From: Branchiostoma floridae
Lineage: Eukaryota; Chordata; Leptocardii; Amphioxiformes; Branchiostomatidae
Reading direction: 5' to 3'
NCBI RefSeq assembly: GCF_000003815.2
Contig: NW_023365881.1
Location: 12,716-72,842, forward strand
Length of the DNA stretch: 60,127 bases
Part shown: positions 22,211-32,631 of the stretch, piece after piece
Layout: each line of letters begins with the position of its first letter
Numbering within the stretch: the stretch's first letter is position 1
The notes under the pieces: generated by a model
The model's input: only the letters and a program-made list of their open reading frames with translations
What the model was told of the DNA's origin: nothing
Database searches by the model: none
Position numbers and translations under genes: made by a program

Positions 22211-22310
22211 NNNNNNNNNNNNNNNNNNNNNNNNNNNNNNNNNNNNNNNNNNNNNNNNNNNNNNNNNNNNNNNNNNNNNNNNNNNNNNNNNNNNNNNNNN
22301 NNNNNNNNNN
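22211..22310. other. assembly gap, 100 N
   Basis: Nominal-size gap between the ZF-4 and ZF-5 units. Confidence 0.95.
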
Positions 22311-23178
22311 CATTCAGGCATGGCCAGGAGAGTTCAGGAAAGGCCATGACCTCACACGCATCGTGACCAGTAGAGCTCCTGAATGAGATATTTCGTTAGT
22401 TTTTTACTTTGCACTCAGCACCAAGCAGATACACATTGTTACAAATACATGGGTACTAACGGATGGGAACCGTTACACGTTTCAATCATAAACTCACAGA
22501 AAAAAGCCACATACAGCTGCATATATACACATTACATACTGCATTACATAATAGAATACAATGACAATTCATATAACAGTAGACCATTTAATAGTGGATA
22601 TAAACTTTAATACATATATATAACGTGTGCTAGAGCTAATACAGGATAGCAAATAGTGCGCAAAGACACAAACGTAAAAAAAATAATAATTTGTTACATT
22701 CTACATTCATGTTAATAAGGATTTAAGCAAAGCATTCAACGACAAATCTACCTTTGATCAGATACAAGGTAACAATTCTTTGCAAAGACAACTTTGGGCA
22801 AGAACAGACTCGCACTATGTCAATGTATGCACAAATGAATCTTATCATCTAAGCACTCATGTATGAATTACATTACCAATTTGCAAGTTATTTTATTCTT
22901 TCCAGTTGGCTTTCATATATGAATTACATTACCAAGTTATTTTATTCTTTTTAGTTGGCTTTCTCACGTTATCATCGAAAATGGGACTTAATAAGTCAAG
23001 CGTAAAAAAGGATTTTAACTAAAGCGTGCAGACACACACCTACCCTAAGCTAAGAGGTGACAATTCTTTGCGAGAACAACAGAAGACTTTGGCCCAAGGC
23101 AAAAACGGACTTAAGCATGTATCAACAAACAAATATTATCATCTAAGCTACAAACAAATATTATCATCTAAGCTACAA
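22311..23178 (-). other. distal 3' UTR region of ZF-5, split by a LINE
   Basis: Blocks such as ACAGCTGCATATATACAC, TTTAATAGTGGATA, CATTCTACATTCATGTTAAT and TCTTTGC.AG.ACAAC appear in the same order in the 3' UTRs of ZF-3, ZF-8 and ZF-11. The sequence resumes at 26,094 after the LINE. A 25-bp direct repeat (ACAAACAAATATTATCATCT..) lies right at the LINE 5' junction. No poly(A) signal was found; it is probably lost in the gap. Confidence 0.6.
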
Positions 23179-26093
23179 GGCTAAACTCCTGCTGGTAAAC
23201 TGCCAGAGTGTTCGAAATAAAACTGCTGAATTGGCAACTGTGATTGACACTTATAAACCAGACATACTAGTGGGCACAGAGTCATGGCTCAATGAAAATA
23301 TATCAAGCAGTGAAATATTCCCTGACAACTACATAGTACACCGTAAAGACAGAAAAACTGGCCCAGGAGGTGGTGTATTTCAGGCAAACAGGGATGATCT
23401 GATTGTCACCCACAGACCAGATCTGGACACAGACTGTGAGATCATTTGGACACAAACCCAACTTGCAGGAAAGAAACCGCTAATGATTGGTACATACTAC
23501 AGGCCGCCGTCGGACCAGGGCAATAGTCTGGATGAGCTTGACAGCTCTATAAATAAAGTGGGAACTAAGATAAACTCCGACAACGTAATTATTCTTGGAG
23601 ATTTTAACATCCCTGGTATTAATTGGGATGCTAGCACAACGGACAACGCTCAGAACCATACAGGACAGGCACAGAAACTACTACACTTAGTGGACAACCA
23701 TGGACTATTCCAAACAGTTCAGGAACCAACTAGAAATGGTAATCTTTTGGACCTGGTATTAGTTAATAACCCAAACATAATTGAAAAAACCACAGTTGTT
23801 CCGGGAATAAGTGACCATGACATGGTTCTAGTGGACGTAAACTTGGCACCCAAACAGAACAAAAAACCAAAAAGGAAAGTGTATATTCGCACCAAATCTG
23901 ACGAGCCGGCTATCAAGAATGACCTTGAGGACTATGCAACAAACTTTAACATGAGAACAAAAGACATGTCAGTGACACAGAAATGGGATGACTTCAAAGG
24001 CAAAATGAAGCACACAATGAACAAGCACATTCCTAGTAAAATGACATCAAGCAGATACAATCTACCTTGGTTTAACAGAAACTTAAGAAGGCACTGTCGG
24101 AAGAAGCAACGTCTTTACAATAAAGCTAAGAGAACAGGACAAGAGGAAGACTGGAACAAATATAAGAAAGTAAAAAAAGGAGTTCAGAAAAGCATTAGAT
24201 CAGCACACTCAAAATACGTGGCAAACATACTGGGAGAAGCTATAACTGACAAACCCAAAACATTCTGGTCATACATAAAAGGCCTGAGGAGAGACCTTGT
24301 CGGGGTAGCCACTCTAAAGGTGGGGAGTACCATTATCAGTGACAGTGAGAAAAAAGCAGAGGCACTCAGTTCACAGTTTAAAAGTGTATTCACAGAAGAA
24401 GACACTACAGACATGCCATCCCTCGGGAATCCCTGCACCCCTCCTATGGAACAAATAGAAGTTTCTACTTATGGTGTTGAAAAAATGTTGCAAGGCCTCA
24501 ATCCCTCCAAAGCATCCGGGCCAGACCAAATACCTCCTTGGTTCCTCAAAATGACAGCCAGTGAAATCGCACCTGTTTTAACCAACATTTTCCAACAATC
24601 GCTTGACACAGGAGAAATCCCCAAAGACTGGAGAGATGCAAATATATGCGCCATTTTCAAAAAGGGAGATAGAGCGATCCCTAGTAACTACAGACCTGTT
24701 TCACTCACCAGTATTTCCTGTAAACTACTGGAACACATTATCCACAGCCATATCATGAAACACTTAGAAGGCCACAATATACTAACGGACTATCAGCATG
24801 GTTTCAGAGCAAAGCGATCCACAGAAACACAGCTTATTTTAACAGTTCACGACATAGCTGGGGCACTGAACAATAAAAGACAGGTGGATCTAGCAATACT
24901 CGATTTCACTAAAGCCTTCGATAAAGTCCCACATAGCAGACTCATATCAAAACTGGAGTTCTATGGAATTCAAGGTACTACACTTAACTGGCTGAAGGCT
25001 TTCCTGACGAATAGAGAGCAAACGGTAGTGGTGGAAGGGAAGGCCTCAGCTCCAGTTAAAGTAGCGTCGGGAGTTCCACAAGGGACTGTGCTGGGACCAT
25101 TGCTCTTCCTCTTGTACATAAACGACTTGCCAGACCAGCTCGATTCAAGTGTGAGGTTATTCGCCGATGATTGTCTGTTATATATAGAGGTATCCACACA
25201 AAATGATTCACAAGTTCTTCAGAAAGATCTGAACACCCTGGAAGAATGGCAAAGGAAATGGCTTATGCAGTTCAATCCTGATAAGTGCTATATCATGCAC
25301 ATAACGAACAAACGAACACCAAAAGTGTTCCCTTACCAGTTTTGTGGTCAGACATTAGAAACCACAAAAACCCACCCATACCTGGGTGTTACATTAACAA
25401 CTGGGCTGAAGTGGGGTGTCCATGTTAACAAAATAACAACCAAGGCAAAACAGACATTGGGAGTAATCAAACGCAACCTGTGGGCATGCCCAACCAGGGT
25501 AAAATCACTTGCATACACGTCACTAGTAAGACCTAACCTTGAATATGCTGCCACAGTATGGGACCCGTATACAAAGAAAGACAAAGATAAACTTGAAAGG
25601 GTACAGAACCAAGCTGCCCGATTCTGCACAAACAACTATAACAGGTTATCTAGTGTTACCAAAATGAAAACAGATTTGCAGTGGATGTCACTTGAAGATA
25701 GAAGGAAAATGTCCAGACTTTCCATGATGTACAAAATGACCAATAAACTGGTGGACGTACCAACTGATAAGTATCTAATACCAGCTCAAAAAAGAACAAG
25801 AAACAGTCATGCATTCAAATACCAGAGTTACCAACCTAGGATTGATGTGTTCAAAAATTCGTACTTTCCCAGAACTATCGTAGAGTGGAATTTGTTATCA
25901 CCAAGTACAGTAGGGGCATCTTCTCTGGGTAGTTTTAAAGAACGCTTGCAGATAGATGTGCAAAAGGTAGGTGTAATGAGTCGTTCGGTGTAATATAACC
26001 AGCTGCTGCCGCGCCGCGTGCCTGCGAAGCTGGTGTGTTACGCCGAACGGCGGTTATACCGGCTATATAGATACAGATACAGATACAGATACA
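23179..26093 (+). mobile_element. CR1/Jockey-group non-LTR retrotransposon, 5'-truncated, EN-RT frame open
   Basis: The insert begins in the N-terminal strand of the endonuclease and ends in a (GATACA)n tail at 26,069-26,093. It lies antisense to ZF-5 within its 3' region. Flanking host sequence matches the uninterrupted 3' UTR of ZF-3 and ZF-8. The 5' truncation explains the absence of ORF1 and of a promoter. Confidence 0.85.
23183..25993 (+). CDS. endonuclease-reverse transcriptase ORF2 of the LINE
   Basis: The frame is open from the element's edge, without a true start: NCQSVRNKTAEL opens the apurinic-type endonuclease. Counting residues from 23,231, ESWL is near 17, GDFNIPGINWD near 123 and SDHD near 194. 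The RT domain has NPSKASGPDQIPPWFL, SNYRPVSLTSI, LAILDFTKAFDKV (about 555), GVPQGTVLGPLLF and the catalytic LFADDCLLY (about 643). The C-terminal part (YLGVTLTTGLKW, LEYAATVWDPYT, RIVEWNLLSP-like end) is present. About 930 residues are open without a stop, so the insertion is young. It probably cannot move by itself because it lacks its 5' end. Family assignment rests on motif style and is approximate. Confidence 0.85.
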   Translation, partial: KLLLVNCQSVRNKTAELATVIDTYKPDILVGTESWLNENISSSEIFPDNYIVHRKDRKTGPGGGVFQANRDDLIVTHRPDLDTDCEIIWTQTQLAGKKPLMIGTYYRPPSDQGNSLDELDSSINKVGTKINSDNVIILGDFNIPGINWDASTTDNAQNHTGQAQKLLHLVDNHGLFQTVQEPTRNGNLLDLVLVNNPNIIEKTTVVPGISDHDMVLVDVNLAPKQNKKPKRKVYIRTKSDEPAIKNDLEDYATNFNMRTKDMSVTQKWDDFKGKMKHTMNKHIPSKMTSSRYNLPWFNRNLRRHCRKKQRLYNKAKRTGQEEDWNKYKKVKKGVQKSIRSAHSKYVANILGEAITDKPKTFWSYIKGLRRDLVGVATLKVGSTIISDSEKKAEALSSQFKSVFTEEDTTDMPSLGNPCTPPMEQIEVSTYGVEKMLQGLNPSKASGPDQIPPWFLKMTASEIAPVLTNIFQQSLDTGEIPKDWRDANICAIFKKGDRAIPSNYRPVSLTSISCKLLEHIIHSHIMKHLEGHNILTDYQHGFRAKRSTETQLILTVHDIAGALNNKRQVDLAILDFTKAFDKVPHSRLISKLEFYGIQGTTLNWLKAFLTNREQTVVVEGKASAPVKVASGVPQGTVLGPLLFLLYINDLPDQLDSSVRLFADDCLLYIEVSTQNDSQVLQKDLNTLEEWQRKWLMQFNPDKCYIMHITNKRTPKVFPYQFCGQTLETTKTHPYLGVTLTTGLKWGVHVNKITTKAKQTLGVIKRNLWACPTRVKSLAYTSLVRPNLEYAATVWDPYTKKDKDKLERVQNQAARFCTNNYNRLSSVTKMKTDLQWMSLEDRRKMSRLSMMYKMTNKLVDVPTDKYLIPAQKRTRNSHAFKYQSYQPRIDVFKNSYFPRTIVEWNLLSPSTVGASSLGSFKERLQIDVQKVGVMSRSV

Positions 26094-26229
26094 ACATATC
26101 AATTACATTACTCAAATCAAGTAAGTTTTATATGCTTTGCACTCTTCAATTGTTTTTCTTACATAGTTATGTAAAAAAAAAAGTGGAATTCGGTGCTGCT
26201 GTGCAGACTAGTCCACTGGTAACAGGCAT

Positions 26230-27987
26230 TTATCCGGTGTGAGTTTTGATATGTACAGACAATTCGTTTCTTGTAGCTGCCCTGTACCCACATTTATCAC
26301 ACATGTAGGGTTTCTCACCGGTGTGTTTTGCTAGATGAATGTCCATATGGGACTTCTGTGCAGCAGAATAGTCACACTGGTCACACTTGTAGGGTTTTTC
26401 TCCTGTGTGAGTTTTCATGTGTTGGGATAGGTATGACTTTCTACTTGTCCTGCACCCACACTCCCCACACATGTAGGGTTTGTCACCTGTGTGTTTTGTT
26501 AGATGTTGGTCCAAATAGTGTTTCCGTGCAGCAGAATAGTCACACTGGTCACACTTGTATGGTTTTTCACCGGTATGGATTCTCATATGTTTGGATAAGT
26601 CAGACTTGCGAGCTGTCCTGAACCCGCACTCCCCACACATGTAGGGTTTCTCTCCAGTGTGCTTTGTCATGTGGTCATCCAAAGTTGATTTCCGTGCAGC
26701 AGAATAGTCGCACTGGTCACACTTGTAGGGTTTTTCACTGGTATGAGTTCTCATATGTCTGGATAAGCCATCCTTGCGAGCTGTCCTGTACCCACACTCC
26801 CCACACATGTAGGGTTTCTCACCGGTGTGTTTTGCTAGATGAATGTCCATATGGGATTTCTGTGCAGCAGAATAGTCACACTGGTCACACTTGTAGGGTT
26901 TTTCACCAGTATGAGTTCTCATATGTCGGGATAAGGTAGACTTGCAATCTGCCCTGTACCCACACACCCCACACATGTAGGGTTTCTCACCAGTGTGCTT
27001 TACTAGATGACTGTCCAAGGAGGATTTCTGTGCTGCAGAAAAGTCACACTGGTCACAATTGTAAGGTTTTTCACCGGTATGAATTCTCATATGGTTTGAT
27101 AAGTCTGCCTTGCGAGCTGTCCTGTACCCGCACTCACAACACATGTAGGGTTTGTCACCAGTGTGTTTTGTAAGATGATAGTCCAAAGAGGATTTCTTTG
27201 CAGCAGAATAGTCACACTGGTCACACTTGTAGGGTTTTTCTCCAGTATGAGTTCTCATATGGTTTGATAAGTCTGCCTTGCGAGCTGTCCTGTACCCGCA
27301 CTCACAACACATGTAGGGTTTGTCACCAGTGTGTTTTGTAAGATGATAGTCCAAAGTGGATTGTTGTGCTGCAGAATAGTCACACTGGTCACACCTGTAG
27401 GGTTTTTCCCCTGTATGAGTTCGCATATGTTTCAATAGATCTGACTTCTGTGTTGTCCTGTAACCACACTCCCCACACATGTAGGGTTTCTCTCCAGTGT
27501 GTTTCAATACATGTCGGTCCAAATGGGATTTTTGTGCTGAAGAATAGTCACACTCGTGACACTGGTAGGGTTTCTGTCCTGTGTGTTTTGCTAGATGAAG
27601 GTCCAAACTGGATTTCTGTGCAGCAGAATAGTCACAATGGTCACACTTGTAGGGTTTTTCACCAGTATGAGTCATCATATGGCGGGATAAGGTAGACTTG
27701 CGATCTGCCCTGTACCCACACTCGCCACACATGTAGGGTTTCTCAGTATGGAGCTCAGACACGTGGTTTTCCCCCCGTTCTAGCTGTGATGACGAGCCAG
27801 TTTTCCTGACCTTCCCATCAAACGTTTCCTGGCATGAAGCTGGTTCTTCCCAGTCCTGCTGCCGGCCCGCGTCTGCTGTCTGGCCCTCCCTGCTGCTGGT
27901 CTTGCTCCCAGGGTGGCCGGGGCCAAGAACTTCAGTCTCGTTCCCAGGGTGACCAGGACGCAGACCTTCAGTACTGGGATCAGCCAT
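26230..27987 (-). CDS. ZF-5: intact GHPGNET zinc-finger protein, 18 fingers
   Basis: The acceptor ATCCCACAACAG puts the exon start at 27,994, 7 nt before ATG; the single coding exon encodes 585 residues. Order: MADPSTEGLR, two GHPGNETE-type units, linker SREGQTADAGRQQDWEE..ETFDGKVRKTGSS, then 18 C2H2 fingers from about residue 93 to the end. A-class (CGECGYRTA) and B-class (CDQCDYSAA) fingers mostly alternate with TGEKP linkers. The aromatic residue sits two after the second Cys, as in REST- or ZFX-like fingers, rather than at the usual Phe position. Helix residues -1, 3 and 6 differ between fingers; +1 Lys, +2 Ser and +4 Leu are nearly constant. Fingers 6-7 and 8-9 are a recent dimer duplication. 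First exon at 29,944. No effector domain is known to me. Likely a nuclear DNA-binding factor. Confidence 0.9.
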   Translation of the reverse strand: MADPSTEGLRPGHPGNETEVLGPGHPGSKTSSREGQTADAGRQQDWEEPASCQETFDGKVRKTGSSSQLERGENHVSELHTEKPYMCGECGYRADRKSTLSRHMMTHTGEKPYKCDHCDYSAAQKSSLDLHLAKHTGQKPYQCHECDYSSAQKSHLDRHVLKHTGEKPYMCGECGYRTTQKSDLLKHMRTHTGEKPYRCDQCDYSAAQQSTLDYHLTKHTGDKPYMCCECGYRTARKADLSNHMRTHTGEKPYKCDQCDYSAAKKSSLDYHLTKHTGDKPYMCCECGYRTARKADLSNHMRIHTGEKPYNCDQCDFSAAQKSSLDSHLVKHTGEKPYMCGVCGYRADCKSTLSRHMRTHTGEKPYKCDQCDYSAAQKSHMDIHLAKHTGEKPYMCGECGYRTARKDGLSRHMRTHTSEKPYKCDQCDYSAARKSTLDDHMTKHTGEKPYMCGECGFRTARKSDLSKHMRIHTGEKPYKCDQCDYSAARKHYLDQHLTKHTGDKPYMCGECGCRTSRKSYLSQHMKTHTGEKPYKCDQCDYSAAQKSHMDIHLAKHTGEKPYMCDKCGYRAATRNELSVHIKTHTG

Positions 27988-28259
27988 CGCTTTTCTGTTG
28001 TGGGATAAAAAATGACAGATTTATTTTTCATGTTTCTGGCACATATTCTAAGTGTACATGGATTTATTTATTCATTTGAGTTTTGAATTCAGAATGACCG
28101 TTCTCGGAATGCCGCACAAGGGATTGGCGGGTCTACTTCGGATGATCTCAGCAGATTATAACTTGTCGCAGAGGCGGCGGCACCGTTTTTTAGCTGTGGG
28201 GTGAAAAATTTTCATATCACTTAATCGAGGGCCGAAGGCCCGAGGCGTCGCGCCGGAGG

Positions 28260-28960
28260 CGTGACCCTTCTAGGGGGGTGGGGGGGGGGCATGCACCCCC
28301 GGAAAAAATTCAAATCTAAACCCTCTGAAACGCTATTTCCTGCATTTTGAGGGACAAATTTTGCTGCCAAACTAAGGTAACTTTAATGGCATTTCTATCA
28401 AAAATACATACAGTTTTAGCTTTAGTTATTGAGGGCGACACCCCCAAAATATTTCACCATTTCGTGCGGCGAAGGCACGAGCCGTTGCAAGGTAGGTTCT
28501 GAAAATCTAGACCTTCTGAAACGCCATTTCCTGCCTTTTGAGGAACAAATTTTGCTGACAGACTAAGCTAAATTTAATGACACTTCTAGTAGAGAAAACG
28601 AGGGCGACGACCCATGCATGCCCGAACATATTTTTGCAGCCCCAAAGACGCAAGCCGTCGCATGGGAGTTCTGGAGAAATTTTGAAATCAGGACACTTTA
28701 AATGCCATTTCCTGCATTTGAGGTAAATATTTTGCTTGAAAACAAAGCTAAGTTTGATAATGATATTTCTACTAGTAAAAAGGGTCGTGGGGGACGACAC
28801 CCCGGCAACAATTTTCCACCATGTCCAGTGCCAAAGGCGCGAGTCCTCGCAAAGGAGGTCCTTTGAAATTCTAAAATCTGGACCCTCTGAAACGTCATTT
28901 CCTGCATTTTCAGGGGCAAATTTTGCCAGTTAACTAGCAAGATTTGGCGAAATTTCCATT
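28260..28960. repeat. diverged tandem array, period about 180-190 bp
   Basis: The anchor CTCTGAAACGCTATTTCCTG recurs, diverged, at about 28,320, 28,511, 28,691 and 28,882. Each unit also carries CAAATTTTGCT and a CGACACCCC/GGCACGAGCC block. It lies in intron 1 of ZF-5. No coding potential. Confidence 0.7.
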
Positions 28961-29439
28961 ATTGAAAATATACACAAGGGTTTCAGCTTGATTTTGTGTG
29001 GTTCAGCTTATTTTTTGTGGTGGCGATAACGTCCGTCCTCAGAGACACTCTGCTTTCACGCAAGCACGCTGCCACGCTTCGCATTTTGATCTGCACCCTG
29101 ATCCCACCCGACCCCAATATCTGTTAAGTCATATCAATTGTATTGCCTTCCTTCTTTGTCATATTTGTTTGCGTCAATAATGATCTTAAAAAGGTATGTG
29201 TTAATGAATAAACTGTGTGTAGATGAAACGTCTGTTGTACATACTAATGCAATGTGTAAATAGAGCATTCGGATAGTATTGTACTGACATTATCCTAGTA
29301 TAGATAGATATCTCTGCGTACGGGAGAACTTTTTTCTGGTGTGAAAATAATACTCCCAGTGTTTGATGCCCCAAAACTGCCTCAGTATTTTCAGTCAGGC
29401 GCAGATGACCCACTTTCAGCCTAATCAAAATGATTAGGT
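28961..29439. other. intron 1 of ZF-5, no recognised feature
   Basis: Unique-looking sequence without a supportable element. Confidence 0.4.
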
Positions 29440-29822
29440 ACCCTTGGCAAAAGTGCCTGCAGAAATGTTTTTTTTTTATTTGATTTGATTTATTCGGCTG
29501 TATAATCATGAGAAATTCTTGGGATATGTTTGAATTTTGGAGGTGCATATCATAGGTAAGGGTTGTAGCCTCTATATTGTGTTGAAAAAAGTTAGAAGTT
29601 ACTTTAGTAGCTGTTTTTGTGTTCTTTACAGGCAGTGAAAGGGGGTGAAAATGACACCACATAGTTTTGATCCCGTATAACATAATTCCGCCGTCATAAT
29701 TTTGTCGTCAAATTACTCTTTACATGCCGGACAACCATGCCAATGTGAGTTTTTCATGTTCTAAAACTCAGGTAGGTGATTTTTGACAGCCTACTTCTGC
29801 CGTGATTCCCATAGGCTAGTAT
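29440..29822. repeat. second copy of the repeat at 17,306-17,700
   Basis: Same ordered blocks as the first copy, with a T-rich insertion near 29,468-29,500. It ends next to the G-rich conserved block of ZF-5 intron 1. Confidence 0.7.
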
Positions 29823-29943
29823 TGCCCCCCTCCCCACCCATCCGCAGATGATGGCAAATTATATCTTCAAGATAGATAAATGGGTTTCAGCCACGACTCT
29901 TTAAACAAAGACAAAGACTTCATAAGGCGGTTGACACTCTTAC

Positions 29944-30140
29944 CTCGTCCGTGTTGTCTGGAAGTATCGTAAAAATCGCGTCTTTTGAACTGGAACAAAC
30001 ACTGCACTCACCAAATGTACATGATCCGATGTTGTGCGAAGGTGAAAGGTCAGAGGTCATAACACCTGATTACCTCAGCTAGTGACCTCAGGAACAGATC
30101 GCAGATTGACGGAGATGCGCTAGGAGTAAATGTGTAGTAA
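29944..30140 (-). promoter_or_regulatory. ZF-5 non-coding first exon and core promoter
   Basis: Donor GTAAGAGTG at 29,943 after GACAACACGGACGAG. The AGTATATAATAG stretch at about 30,155-30,168 is a good TATA candidate. The G-rich block lies at 29,823-29,845. Confidence 0.6.
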
Positions 30141-30323
30141 ACTTGCGATCTCAACGCTATTATATACTTACTTCGCATTATCAAAGCCTTTTTTTAAAGG
30201 TTGGGAATTAGTGTTAATCGTGATTGCAATACACTTATTATATCTCTACTGTTACTTATTCACAGTTCACATATTTATTATATGCAAATGTAATAAAGGA
30301 ACAATTGTACGTGAATTCAGAAC

Positions 30324-30423
30324 NNNNNNNNNNNNNNNNNNNNNNNNNNNNNNNNNNNNNNNNNNNNNNNNNNNNNNNNNNNNNNNNNNNNNNNNNNNNN
30401 NNNNNNNNNNNNNNNNNNNNNNN
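30324..30423. other. assembly gap, 100 N
   Basis: Falls where the poly(A) signal of ZF-6 would be expected. Confidence 0.95.
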
Positions 30424-31019
30424 TACACGTTTCAGTCATAAAGCCGATTACTGTTAAAACTAACAGAAAACTGCCCACATACAGCTGCATATACTTATTG
30501 CTAACTGAATTACATCATAGAATACAACAATTCGTGTACAAGTTGTACATTTAATAGTGGACACATATTCACCCAAACTTTAACGTGTCAAAAACATGTG
30601 TTAGTGCTAATACTGGATAATCAAATAGTTCATCGAGACAGAAACATTGAAAAAATGACATTATGTTATATTCTAGATACATGCTAATAAAGACATAAAA
30701 TAAAGCCTGTACTGATATAAATATCTTCTAACACGTCTATTCTTAATCAGATAAGAGGTCACAACTGTTCTTAACAACATATTAAGATTTTGCTCCAAGA
30801 ACAATACGAACCTACAGCTTAACTATGAAACATGCTCCGGGGCTGGGAAGCATGTTGGAAGACTACAATTTTCATCTTTCGGGCGTTGCAGAAGGGTACA
30901 CTTTTCAGGACAATCGGACCCTATAATGTACATCAGAACAAAACAAAAATTAGTAACAAATGTCAGATGTTACTAACATATTTTTCTAAATGGAAATATC
31001 AACGGGATTTTGTGCTGCG

Positions 31020-31266
31020 AAACAGTCATATTGCTCTGATTTGTTTTTTGCCCCATACCCACCCTTCCCACACATGTAGGGCTTCTCGCAAGTGTGTTTT
31101 GTTACATGGATGTCCAAGGGGCTTTCTGTGAGGCAGAATAGTCGCACTGGTCATACTTGTAGGGTTTTATGTGGCGTGAGTTTTGATATGTACGGACAGT
31201 TCATCCTTAAATTGTAGCTGCCCTGAACCCGCATTTATCACAGATGTAGGGTTTCTCCAGGGTATG
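31020..31266 (-). pseudogene. fossil fingers in the ZF-6 3' region
   Basis: Recognisable remnants (ICDKCGF, KYDQCDYSAS, QNTLARSPTC in shifted frames) lie past the stop. The same fossils follow ZF-7 (35,300-35,466) and, more weakly, ZF-3 (10,440-10,497). Ancestral finger arrays were therefore longer. Confidence 0.6.
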
Positions 31267-32631
31267 TTATCCAAGGTGGTCCTCTAAGGAAGATTTCCTT
31301 GTTGCAGAATAGTCACACTGGTCACACTTGAACTTGAAGGGTTTCTCTCTAGTGTGTCTCAATACATGTTGGTCCAAGTGTGATTTCCGTGCTGCCACAT
31401 AGTCACACTGGTGACACTTGTAGGGTTTTTCTCCTGTATGAGTTCGCATGTGCATGGATAGGTCTGACTTGTGAGCTGCCCTGTACCCACACTCCCCACA
31501 CATGTAGGGTTTCTCACCGGTGTGTTTGGCTAGATGTCTGTCCAAGTTGGACTTACATGTAGCAGAATAGTCACACTGGTCACACTTGTAGGGTTTTTCC
31601 CCTGTGTGAGTTCTCATGTGTTTCAATAGGTGAGACTTCTTCGCTGTCCTGTACCCACACTCCCCACACATGTAGGGTTTCTCACCAGTGTGTTTTGTTA
31701 TGTGGTCATCCAAAGTGGATTTACTTGCTGCAGAATAGTCGCACTGGTCACATTTGTAGGGTTTCTCACCAGTATGAGTTCTCATATGGTTTAATAAAGT
31801 AAATTTCAGAGCTGTTCTGAACCCACACTCCCTACACACGAAGGGCTTCTCTCCAGTGTGTTTTGTTAGATGTCGGACCAAAGCGCATTTTTCTGCAGCA
31901 GAATAGTCACACTGGTCACACTTGTAGGGTTTTTCTCCGGTATGAGTTCGCATATGCCGGGATAAGTGAGACCTGTCAGCTGTCCTGTACCCACACTCCC
32001 CACACATGTAGGGCTTTTCACCGGTGTGTTTCAATAGATGACTGTCCAAATGATATTTCTGTGTTGCAGAATAGTCACACTGGTCACACTTGTAGGGTTT
32101 CTTTCCTATGTGGGTTTTCATATGTCTGGACAAATGAGACTTGCGAGCTGTCCTGTACCCACACTCCCCACACATGTAGGGTTTCTCACCGGTGTGTTTT
32201 GTAAGATGTCGGTCCAAATGGGATTTCCGTGCAGCAGAATAGTCACACTGGTCACACTTGTAGGGCTTTTCACCAGTATGAGTTCGCATGTGTTGGGATA
32301 GGTGAGACTTCTTTGCTGTCCTGAACCCACACTCCCCACACATGAAGGGTTTCTCAGTATTGACTTCAGGCATGCGACTTTCCACCCGTTGATGTGACGA
32401 CGAGCCAGTTTTCCTAACCTTCCCATGAAACGTTTCCTGGCATGAAGCTGCTTCTTCCCAGTCCTGCTGCCGGCCCGCGTCTGCTGTCTGGCCCTCCCTG
32501 CTGATGGTCTCGTTCCCAGGGTGGCCAGTGAGCAGACCTTCAGTCTCGTCCCCAGGGTGGCTAGGACCAAGATCTTCAGTCTCGTTCCCAGGGTGGCAAG
32601 GACGTAGACCTTCCGAACTGGGATCAGCCAT
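31267..32631 (-). CDS. ZF-6: GHPGNET zinc-finger protein, end truncated by a nonsense codon
   Basis: Acceptor CCCACATCAG, exon from 32,638, ATG at 32,631. The protein has MADPSSEGLRPC, three GHPGNETE-type units, linker SREGQTADAGRQQDWEE..GSSSHQ, and 12 complete alternating fingers. Finger 13 is cut by TAA at 31,269-31,267, where ZF-7 reads LREHAQEKP. Downstream, finger remnants continue to about 31,020. An unusual linker REKPFKFKC precedes finger 13. Compared with ZF-7 it lacks one B-class finger but has the complete version of the finger that is half-deleted there. First exon at 34,049. Loss of the last fingers may be tolerated, so I call it a gene rather than a pseudogene. Confidence 0.8.
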   Translation of the reverse strand: MADPSSEGLRPCHPGNETEDLGPSHPGDETEGLLTGHPGNETISREGQTADAGRQQDWEEAASCQETFHGKVRKTGSSSHQRVESRMPEVNTEKPFMCGECGFRTAKKSHLSQHMRTHTGEKPYKCDQCDYSAARKSHLDRHLTKHTGEKPYMCGECGYRTARKSHLSRHMKTHIGKKPYKCDQCDYSATQKYHLDSHLLKHTGEKPYMCGECGYRTADRSHLSRHMRTHTGEKPYKCDQCDYSAAEKCALVRHLTKHTGEKPFVCRECGFRTALKFTLLNHMRTHTGEKPYKCDQCDYSAASKSTLDDHITKHTGEKPYMCGECGYRTAKKSHLLKHMRTHTGEKPYKCDQCDYSATCKSNLDRHLAKHTGEKPYMCGECGYRAAHKSDLSMHMRTHTGEKPYKCHQCDYVAARKSHLDQHVLRHTREKPFKFKCDQCDYSATRKSSLEDHLG

